Assembly (NCBI GenBank): GCA_030595485.1
Contig: JAUVDE010000271.1
Span: forward strand, 1 to 5,232
Direction of reading: 5' to 3'
Source of the DNA: Draconibacterium sp.
Lineage (GTDB): Bacteria; Bacteroidota; Bacteroidia; Bacteroidales; Prolixibacteraceae
Length of the DNA: 5,232 bases
Position numbers and translations under genes: made by a program. Below, piece by piece: positions 1 to 5,232 of this stretch; position 1 is the first letter of the stretch, and each line of letters begins with the position of its first letter. The notes below the pieces were generated by a model. That model saw nothing but the letters and a program-made list of their open reading frames with translations, was not told where the DNA came from and did no database searches.

Positions 1-1793
1 GAAACCAAACTGGCATAAGCTTTTAAAGCTTTCGAAATATTTCTCTCTCTTCCAACAGGAGTAAATGCATCTTTGCCTTTTGCTTCTTCCACTTGTCTTC
101 GCTGGGCTAATTCTTCATCAGAAATTAACAGATTTACGGAACGGTTTATAATGTCAAATTCAATTTTATCGTTGTTCTGAATTAAACCAATTGCACCGCC
201 ACCAGCTGCTTCAGGTGATACGTGACCAACTGAAAGACCAGATGTTCCACCTGAAAAACGTCCGTCGGTAATTAAGGCACAATATTTATCTAATAGCATC
301 GATTTAAGGTACGACGTTGGGTAAAGCATTTCTTGCATACCCGGTCCGCCTTTTGGTCCTTCGTAACGAATAACAATAACATCGCCTTTCTGAACCGTGT
401 TTCCCAAAATACCATTTACTGCATCGTCTTGCGAATTAAATACTCTTGCTGTTCCGGTGAACTTGAAAATTGACTCGTCAACACCAGCAGTCTTAACAAT
501 ACAGCCGTTTTCTGCAATATTTCCATACAGAATAGCTAAACCACCGTCTTTGCTATACGCATTTTCGTAATTACGAATACAACCTTTTTCACGGTCATCA
601 TCAAGTTCTTTATAAGTGCTGCTTTGCGAGCCCATTACCAGGTTTCTTCCGCCACCTGGAGCCGACTTAAAACGTCGTTTTGCATCTTCTGTAGCGGTGT
701 CGCTTGTAATATCATATTCTGCAATGGCTTCAGCTAAAGTCCTTCCATCAATTCGGCTAACCTTGGTTTCCATTAAACCTGCTTTGTCCAATTCAGCTAA
801 AATTGAAAGAATTCCACCTGCACGGTTTACATCCTCAACATGGTAATTAGAGCTTGGAGCAACTTTGCAAAGGTTTGGAGTAATTCGCGAAAGTTTATCA
901 ATGTCTTCCATTGTAAATTCAACCTCTGCTTCGTGGGCAATAGCCAATAAATGAAGAACTGTGTTGGTTGACCCCCCCATGGCAATATCCAACTTCATTG
1001 CATTCATAAAAGAATCGCGAGTGGCAATACTTCTTGGAAGAACTGAATCATCACCTTCAAAATAATAAGCTTTTGTTGCAGCAATAATTCTTTCAGCTGC
1101 TTCTTCGAAAAGTTTATTACGGTTAGCGTGAGTAGCTACGATAGTTCCATTGCCCGGAAGTGCCAATCCAATTGCTTCGGCTAAACAGTTCATTGAGTTT
1201 GCAGTAAACATACCCGAACATGAACCACAAGTTGGACAAGCGTTTTCCTCAACTTGTTGAAGGTACGAGTCACTTACAGAATCATCGCCAGCCATTACCA
1301 TAGCGTCCACTAAATCGAGAGCTTTATCGTCTACTTCTCCAGCTTCCATTGGTCCGCCCGAAACAAATACCGCCGGGATATTTAATCGCATAGCAGCCAT
1401 TAGCATTCCTGGTGTAATTTTATCGCAGTTCGAAATGCAAACCATGGCATCCACTTTATGCCCGTTACACATGTATTCTACACTATCGGCAATTACGTCG
1501 CGCGATGGTAAAGAGTACAACATTCCGTCGTGTCCCATGGCAATACCATCGTCGATGGCAATAGTGTTAAACTCGGCAGCAAAATAACCTTGTTCTTCGA
1601 TTAAACCTTTAACGTATTGTCCAATATTGTGTAAATGAGCATGACCGGGAACAAATTGTGTAAATGAATTTACAATGGCAATTACCGGTCTCCCGAAATG
1701 TTCTTCTTTCATTCCGTTAGCTCTCCAAAGGCTTCTGGCGCCAGCCATTCGGCGTCCTTGAGTAGTTGTATCGCTGCGTAATGGTATTTGCAT
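1..1793 (-). CDS. ilvD: Dihydroxy-acid dehydratase IlvD, C-terminus cut by the window edge
   Basis: This cytoplasmic enzyme dehydrates 2,3-dihydroxy-3-methylbutanoate and 2,3-dihydroxy-3-methylpentanoate to the 2-keto acids that precede valine/leucine and isoleucine. The frame is open for 597 codons from the ATG at 1793 to the left edge. Escherichia coli IlvD has 616 residues, so roughly 15 are missing. The protein begins MQIPLRSDTTTQGRRMAGAR and follows the E. coli enzyme closely. Visible key residues are Asp82 (DDGIAMG), the SNCDK motif with Cys123, Asp124 and Lys125 (the carboxylated lysine of the family), CPTCGSCSGM with cluster ligand Cys192, Glu488 (GPGMQEM) and proposed base Ser514 (GRFSGGTSG). 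The position that is Cys in [2Fe-2S] homologues is Gly50 (FVPGH), as in the oxygen-sensitive E. coli type. The start follows an A-rich stretch without a Shine-Dalgarno site. The gene lies 33 nt after a leader attenuator. Other ilv/leu genes probably follow beyond the window, but this is inferred. Confidence 0.98.
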   Translation of the reverse strand, partial: MQIPLRSDTTTQGRRMAGARSLWRANGMKEEHFGRPVIAIVNSFTQFVPGHAHLHNIGQYVKGLIEEQGYFAAEFNTIAIDDGIAMGHDGMLYSLPSRDVIADSVEYMCNGHKVDAMVCISNCDKITPGMLMAAMRLNIPAVFVSGGPMEAGEVDDKALDLVDAMVMAGDDSVSDSYLQQVEENACPTCGSCSGMFTANSMNCLAEAIGLALPGNGTIVATHANRNKLFEEAAERIIAATKAYYFEGDDSVLPRSIATRDSFMNAMKLDIAMGGSTNTVLHLLAIAHEAEVEFTMEDIDKLSRITPNLCKVAPSSNYHVEDVNRAGGILSILAELDKAGLMETKVSRIDGRTLAEAIAEYDITSDTATEDAKRRFKSAPGGGRNLVMGSQSSTYKELDDDREKGCIRNYENAYSKDGGLAILYGNIAENGCIVKTAGVDESIFKFTGTARVFNSQDDAVNGILGNTVQKGDVIVIRYEGPKGGPGMQEMLYPTSYLKSMLLDKYCALITDGRFSGGTSGLSVGHVSPEAAGGGAIGLIQNNDKIEFDIINRSVNLLISDEELAQRRQVEEAKGKDAFTPVGRERNISKALKAYASLV

Positions 1794-1826
1794 ACTTTTT
1801 TGTCTTTTTTTGTCTGTTTTTACATT

Positions 1827-1859
1827 AAAAAAGCCTTTCTCGGTTTTAGAGAAAGGCTT
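1827..1859 (-). terminator. Intrinsic terminator of the ilvD leader (attenuator, segments 3:4)
   Basis: On the minus strand AAGCCTTTCTC (1859-1849), a 7-nt loop (TAAAACC) and GAGAAAGGCTT (1841-1831) form a perfect 11-bp hairpin, followed directly by a run of T (six T from 1832 to 1827). It lies between the leader peptide and ilvD, so it would end transcription before ilvD. Its first arm is also complementary to the end of the leader peptide gene, which makes it a conditional terminator and not an ordinary gene end. Confidence 0.92.
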
Positions 1860-1902
1860 GTAAATATTTTCTATTAATCTACAATATAATTAGCCTTTCT
1901 CT
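1848..1902 (-). promoter_or_regulatory. Antiterminator pairing (segments 2:3) of the ilv attenuator
   Basis: Minus-strand AGAGAAAGGCT (1902-1892) is perfectly complementary over 11 nt to AGCCTTTCTCT (1858-1848), with a 33-nt loop between. Forming this helix uses up the first arm of the terminator hairpin and would allow read-through into ilvD. Segment 2 runs from the last base of leader codon 19 to the first base of the stop codon. A ribosome that finishes the leader therefore covers it, while one stalled on the earlier Ile/Leu/Val codons leaves it free. The pairing is seen directly; the switching is inferred from classical enterobacterial ilv, leu and trp attenuators. Confidence 0.88.
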
Positions 1903-1958
1903 GAAATTCTTAGAATGACAGTTAGAAGGACTAGAATATTAATAGATAAATTCCTCAT
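1890..1958 (-). CDS. ilv leader peptide (22 aa, Leu/Ile/Val-rich)
   Basis: A short open frame runs from the ATG at 1958 to the TAA at 1892-1890. Eleven of its 22 residues are branched-chain: five Leu, four Ile and two Val, concentrated in ILVLLTVILRI at residues 8-18. An in-frame TAA at 1970-1968 lies just upstream, so this ATG is the only nearby start. It sits about 22 nt below a good promoter and is followed by the mutually exclusive antiterminator and terminator helices, then ilvD. The inferred role is to sense charged tRNA for Leu, Ile and Val by ribosome speed; the peptide itself probably has no function. The composition could in principle suggest a tiny membrane peptide, but the position and overlap with segment 2 argue strongly for a leader. 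I do not assign a symbol because naming differs between organisms. Confidence 0.9.
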   Translation of the reverse strand: MRNLSINILVLLTVILRISEKG

Positions 1959-1979
1959 TTTGTTTTCTTATGTTGAAGG

Positions 1980-2008
1980 CAAATGTAAAAATTAATATTA
2001 AAAACAAA
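1980..2008 (-). promoter_or_regulatory. Bacteroidota-type promoter of the ilv leader and ilvD
   Basis: On the minus strand TTTG (2008-2005) is separated by 17 nt from TACATTTG (1987-1980), an exact match to the Bacteroidota -7 consensus TAnnTTTG with its -33 TTTG element. Transcription should start about six bases further on, near 1974, leaving an untranslated lead of about 15 nt before the leader peptide ATG. The surrounding sequence is very AT-rich. Confidence 0.8.
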
Positions 2009-2162
2009 AACGAATTGAAATTAATTTATGCGATTTTTGTTGAAATTTAAATAATTGGTCGCATTTAGTTCCGAATTGTTAGTTTGTTGGGACTTTTTCA
2101 AACAGTTTAGTTGAGGGCTTTAATGACTAAGCTTTCATTTTAAACAGAATAATGTATGAGGA
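2009..2162. other. Divergent intergenic region, no gene seen
   Basis: This AT-rich spacer separates the divergent ilv and hexosaminidase promoters. I see no convincing RNA gene, riboswitch or operator. A five-base inverted repeat GTTTG/CAAAC (2082-2086 and 2099-2103) is too short to call. The first codons of the longest plus-strand frame (ATG at 2152) fall at its end but are judged untranslated. Confidence 0.6.
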
Positions 2163-2191
2163 TTTGCATTGTTTGAATACTTTTAAGTTTG
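2163..2191 (+). promoter_or_regulatory. Bacteroidota-type promoter of the hexosaminidase gene
   Basis: TTTG (2163-2166), a 17-nt spacer and TAAGTTTG (2184-2191) match the Bacteroidota -33/-7 consensus exactly, with the same spacing as the ilv promoter. Transcription would begin near 2197, about 24 nt before the ATG at 2221. This excludes the upstream ATG at 2152 from a transcript made here and supports the shorter, signal-peptide-first protein. Confidence 0.75.
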
Positions 2192-2220
2192 TTTTTTTAC
2201 GGCATTATAAAATTGTGAAT

Positions 2221-4533
2221 ATGAAAAATAGTTATGTGGCGATAATAATCAGCGTGGTTTTATTCTGTTTGAATTCGTGTCAGGAACAAACTCAGGTGCA
2301 GCCGGTTCAAATTATTCCGGAACCAGTTTTTGTACTTAAAAAAAAGGAAAAACCGTTTATTGTTGATAATAACAGTAGGATTATTATTCAAGATTCACAA
2401 ATGTTACCAGCTGCAAAGTCCTTACGGCAAATTTTGAAGAAGGACCTACCCATTGTTTTTCAGAATGAAACTGAAACGCTTAAATCTGATTTTACATTTG
2501 AGTGGGATGCTTCACTCGATTCGTTAACACATGAAGGCTATTTATTAGAAATAGCACGCAGTGGTGTTCTAATTCGTTCGTTTGGTGCAGAAGGTTTGTT
2601 TTACGCCGTTGAATCCATTCGTCAATTGTTGCCCGCTGAATTGGAAAAAGGATCAATTTATAAAATTACACTACCAGCAGTTAAAATTATTGATAAACCA
2701 CGTTTCCCGTGGCGTGGCATGCACCTCGATGTTTCGCGTCATTTTATGCCGCTTGATTTTGTAAAAAAATATATTGATTATTTGGCGCTTCATAAATTGA
2801 ATGTTTTTCATTGGCACTTGGTAGATGGGATTGGCTGGCGTATTGAAATAAAATCGCACCCCGAACTTACTGATATTGGTGCTTGGCGTGTGGTTCATGA
2901 AAATAAAAAGCCCTGGGAAGATTATGAGGTTTGGAAAGCGGGTGATAGTCGCCCTAAATACGGAGGCTATTATACGCAGGAGGAAATTAAAGAAGTGGTG
3001 GCATATGCAAAAGAACGATGCATTACTGTACTGCCTGAAATTGAATTGCCCGGACATTCGCAAGTTGTTTTTCAGTGTTATCCGCACTTAGCCTGTAAAG
3101 ATATAAGCCACCAGTCTATTAAAAAATCGGATGTGTATTGCGCCAGTAACCCCGGAAGTTATCAATTATTGGAAGATATTCTTGATGAGGTTTTGGAATT
3201 GTTTCCTTCAGAATACATTCATATTGGTGGCGATGAAGTAAACAAAAGAAATTGGGAAAATTGTCCTTCGTGTAAAAAGATGATGAAGGATAAAGGTTAC
3301 GACTCGCATGAGTTGCAGAGTCATTTTGTAAATCATTTTGATGAATATTTAAAAGCGAAAGGACGAAAATTAATTGGATGGCACGAAATTTTGGAAGGTG
3401 AACTTTCAGAATCGGCAACCATTATGTATTGGGCAGGAGAAAATAGCGTTGCCGATTATTTAAAGAAAGGTCATCCAACGGTTTTAACTACGGGTTCGCA
3501 TTTCTATTTCGATCATTACCAGAGCTTAAGCAAAAACGAACCTCTTGCTTTTGGTGGGTATTCAACCTTGAAAAAAGTGTATGAATACGAACCTGTCCCA
3601 GAAGGTCTGGAATCAAAATATTCTGATTTGGTTTTGGGTGTTCAGGGGAATGTTTGGACTGAATATATGGCTAATCCGGCACATGTTGAGTATATGGTTT
3701 TTCCGCGGATGGCAGCTCTAGCAGAAGTTGCATGGCAGGCAGAAGACAAAAAAGACTGGGAAAAATTTAGATCGAAAATGCTGGGATTAATCGAGCGTTA
3801 TGAGCAAATGGATATAAACTTCGCTAAAAGTGCCTTTCGTCCCAATATTCAATTTGAATTAAATCGAACATCAAAAAATATTGTAGTTAGCATTGAATCG
3901 GAACTGGAAACTCAAATTTTCTATACAATCGATGGAACCACACCCAAACCTGAAACAGCAAAACTGTACTCGGAACCATTTGAATTAGTGGAATCGGTAC
4001 TGGTAAAAGCTATTTCTGTAATGGATGGTAAAATTCTGGCCGAAACTGAGGAAATGGATGCAATTATGCACAAAGCGCGCGGAGCAAAGGTTAGTATTGA
4101 ACCTGAGCCAAAAGGAAAATATGCGGCAAAAGCTGGCTATACTTTGGTTGATACTGATTTTGGTGGCACTAAATGGGGAAACGGAAAATGGTTGGGCATG
4201 CTGCAAACCGATTTTACAGCGACTTTTGAGTTTGACGAAATAACTGAAATTTCGAAGATTGGATACAACTGTATTGAGCAAGCGGGGGCTGGGATCTTTT
4301 TTCCGGTAGGGCTGGAGTTAAGTATTTCAGACGATGGTAAAAACTACAAGCCACTTAAAACCTGGAAAACCGACCGTGAAAAACCAACGATAAAAACCTC
4401 TAATGGTGAATTGTGGACAATTGAAGTTGATTTTGAAACGGTTTATTGTAAATTTTTGAAAGTAAAAACCATTTACCCACGAAGAACAGATTCGGGCGTG
4501 TTTATTTTTGTTGATGAAATAATTGTAGAGTAG
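2221..4533 (+). CDS. Lipoprotein beta-N-acetylhexosaminidase, family GH20
   Basis: This exo-enzyme releases terminal GlcNAc or GalNAc from glycans by substrate-assisted catalysis, outside the cytoplasm. The ATG at 2221 gives 770 residues beginning with a lipoprotein signal peptide (hydrophobic residues 6-17, lipobox LNSC, lipidated Cys20); the frame-extending ATG at 2152 would bury this signal and precede the promoter. Domains in order are a GH20b-like N-terminal domain (about 33-158), the GH20 barrel (about 160-507), a chitobiase C-terminal or Fn3-like module with YTIDGTTP at 568-575 (about 540-610), and a discoidin-like beta-sandwich resembling F5/8 type C or CBM32 (about 630-770). Barrel landmarks are Arg165, HWHLVD (197-202), His279 in ELPGH, the catalytic pair Asp338-Glu339 in HIGGDEV, and WTEY (479-482). 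No obvious acidic surface-export signal follows Cys20, so periplasmic or surface location is open. The natural substrate cannot be read from sequence. Confidence 0.96.
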   Translation: MKNSYVAIIISVVLFCLNSCQEQTQVQPVQIIPEPVFVLKKKEKPFIVDNNSRIIIQDSQMLPAAKSLRQILKKDLPIVFQNETETLKSDFTFEWDASLDSLTHEGYLLEIARSGVLIRSFGAEGLFYAVESIRQLLPAELEKGSIYKITLPAVKIIDKPRFPWRGMHLDVSRHFMPLDFVKKYIDYLALHKLNVFHWHLVDGIGWRIEIKSHPELTDIGAWRVVHENKKPWEDYEVWKAGDSRPKYGGYYTQEEIKEVVAYAKERCITVLPEIELPGHSQVVFQCYPHLACKDISHQSIKKSDVYCASNPGSYQLLEDILDEVLELFPSEYIHIGGDEVNKRNWENCPSCKKMMKDKGYDSHELQSHFVNHFDEYLKAKGRKLIGWHEILEGELSESATIMYWAGENSVADYLKKGHPTVLTTGSHFYFDHYQSLSKNEPLAFGGYSTLKKVYEYEPVPEGLESKYSDLVLGVQGNVWTEYMANPAHVEYMVFPRMAALAEVAWQAEDKKDWEKFRSKMLGLIERYEQMDINFAKSAFRPNIQFELNRTSKNIVVSIESELETQIFYTIDGTTPKPETAKLYSEPFELVESVLVKAISVMDGKILAETEEMDAIMHKARGAKVSIEPEPKGKYAAKAGYTLVDTDFGGTKWGNGKWLGMLQTDFTATFEFDEITEISKIGYNCIEQAGAGIFFPVGLELSISDDGKNYKPLKTWKTDREKPTIKTSNGELWTIEVDFETVYCKFLKVKTIYPRRTDSGVFIFVDEIIVE

Positions 4534-4593
4534 CTTCTAAGTATTTTGTTGCTGTTTTAGAAAATTGTAAAACCCGATTTGATTTAAACGCGG
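4534..4593. other. Short spacer between convergent genes
   Basis: Sixty bases separate the stop codons of the hexosaminidase and fucosidase genes. The only symmetry is TTCTAA/TTAGAA (4535-4540 and 4557-4562) with a 16-nt loop and no following T-run in either direction, so no terminator is called. Confidence 0.5.
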
Positions 4594-5232
4594 CTAAAAC
4601 TGTACCTTTAAAATATCTCCATAAACCCGAAGTTTTGGGTGTTGAATAAATGCCCGGTACTGATATGTTTTTCCTTCTTTTTTTAATGATGGTTTTAATC
4701 CAAATTCACCGGTATTTATTTCTATGGTTTCAGTTTCTTGCCATTCGTCAGAGTATAATTCTTCCACAAATCCAGCATATTCGCGGTATTGAAAACCAAC
4801 TTTTACCTTTTTAGCATCGCCGGTATTTAATACATTACCTTGAAACATTAATCTTTCAAAATTATCGGTACCGGTGATTTCTGCTTTTTTAGTTAGAATC
4901 ACAGGAGGTTCAAGTGCAGGTTCTGCTTCAGTAATTTTCAAAACCAATGGATTGTGCCATTTGTGGTTGTTGTAAATACGTTGTGCTCGTACACACGAAA
5001 TATGCAAACCATCTTCTTGTTGCTCAAAGTAAGTTGCCGCATCGGTTTCGGGCTGGTATTCCACCAGTTTGCTCGACTGCCCCAATACATCAACTTTGGT
5101 ATTCGATGTAGCGTTCACCGACTTCAAAATAAACTCTTTCCTATCTCCTCGTTTCCAGTCGGGAACTTTTGTGAGAATGGCGTAAAGTGTTTTTTCTTCC
5201 GGTTTCCAGGTAAACCAAATGTTTTCTTCGTT
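4594..5232 (-). CDS. Probable alpha-L-fucosidase, GH29-type, C-terminal part only
   Basis: The frame is open from the right edge to the TAG at 4596-4594, giving 212 C-terminal residues. The start and the catalytic barrel lie outside the window. The visible N-terminal half resembles the beta-sandwich that follows the catalytic domain in Bacteroidota GH29 enzymes: WFTWKPEEKTLYAIL at residues 6-20, VDVLG at 47-51, and DGLHISCVRAQRIYNNHKW (74-92) followed by NPLVLKI (94-100). A Pro/Glu-rich linker (about 103-110) leads to a second beta-rich domain (about 111-212) with VKVGFQYR and a late YQYRAFIQHP motif; I do not recognise its function. A TTG at 5127-5125 could be mistaken for a start, but homology continues upstream of it. 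GH29 enzymes remove terminal alpha-L-fucose. The family call rests on recall of these C-terminal motifs because no catalytic residue is visible. Confidence 0.78.
   Translation of the reverse strand, partial: NEENIWFTWKPEEKTLYAILTKVPDWKRGDRKEFILKSVNATSNTKVDVLGQSSKLVEYQPETDAATYFEQQEDGLHISCVRAQRIYNNHKWHNPLVLKITEAEPALEPPVILTKKAEITGTDNFERLMFQGNVLNTGDAKKVKVGFQYREYAGFVEELYSDEWQETETIEINTGEFGLKPSLKKEGKTYQYRAFIQHPKLRVYGDILKVQF

Noticed and set aside
616..846. Plus-strand open frame of 76 codons inside ilvD
   Set aside because: It is antisense to a strongly conserved part of ilvD and has no recognisable protein features; it is a shadow of that gene.
1890..1990. T-box or other metabolite riboswitch upstream of ilvD
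   Set aside because: The untranslated lead is only about 15 nt and the space is filled by the leader peptide and its pairing segments; no T-box conserved motif is present.
2082..2103. GTTTG/CAAAC inverted repeat as an operator or hairpin
   Set aside because: Five base pairs in AT-rich sequence are expected by chance and nothing ties it to a regulator.
2671..3087. Minus-strand open frame of 138 codons within the hexosaminidase gene (and similar ones at 3119-3418 and 3985-4281)
   Set aside because: These lie opposite the GH20 coding sequence, have unlikely composition and no promoter; the plus-strand gene explains the region.
4535..4562. TTCTAA/TTAGAA inverted repeat between convergent genes as a bidirectional terminator
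   Set aside because: Only six A/T-rich base pairs, a 16-nt loop and no T-run on either strand.
5125..5127. TTG as the start of a 177-residue protein ending at 4594
   Set aside because: The frame continues without a stop to the window edge and the 35 upstream residues continue the GH29-like C-terminal domain, so this is an internal Leu codon.

Overview
The window looks like chromosomal DNA from a member of the Bacteroidota. The evidence is low G+C, A-rich translation starts without clear Shine-Dalgarno sites, two promoters of the Bacteroidota type (TTTG, 17 nt, TAnnTTTG), and a lipoprotein glycosidase alongside an alpha-L-fucosidase. No finer taxonomic placement is safe from 5 kb. No tRNA, rRNA, CRISPR array or insertion sequence was seen.

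Left part, minus strand (1-2008): this is the start of a branched-chain amino acid biosynthesis unit. Reading leftwards, it has a promoter (1980-2008), a 22-residue leader peptide in which half the residues are Leu, Ile or Val (1890-1958), an intrinsic terminator hairpin (1827-1859), and then ilvD (dihydroxy-acid dehydratase, 1-1793), whose last residues lie beyond the left edge. The end of the leader peptide carries an 11-nt segment that can pair with the first arm of the terminator. The three segments form a complete ribosome-mediated attenuator, which is the most interesting element in the window.

Middle, plus strand (2163-4533): a divergent promoter drives a 770-residue lipoprotein beta-N-acetylhexosaminidase of family GH20, with an intact Asp-Glu catalytic pair and two beta-rich C-terminal modules. 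The promoter lies inside the longest possible reading frame (from 2152), so the true start is taken as 2221.

Right part, minus strand (4594-5232): this is the C-terminal 212 residues of a protein recognised as a GH29-type alpha-L-fucosidase with an extra C-terminal beta-domain. It converges on the hexosaminidase gene. Two exo-glycosidases removing GlcNAc/GalNAc and fucose suggest a glycan-degrading locus next to a housekeeping ilv operon. No SusC/SusD pair or regulator is visible to define a polysaccharide utilisation locus.
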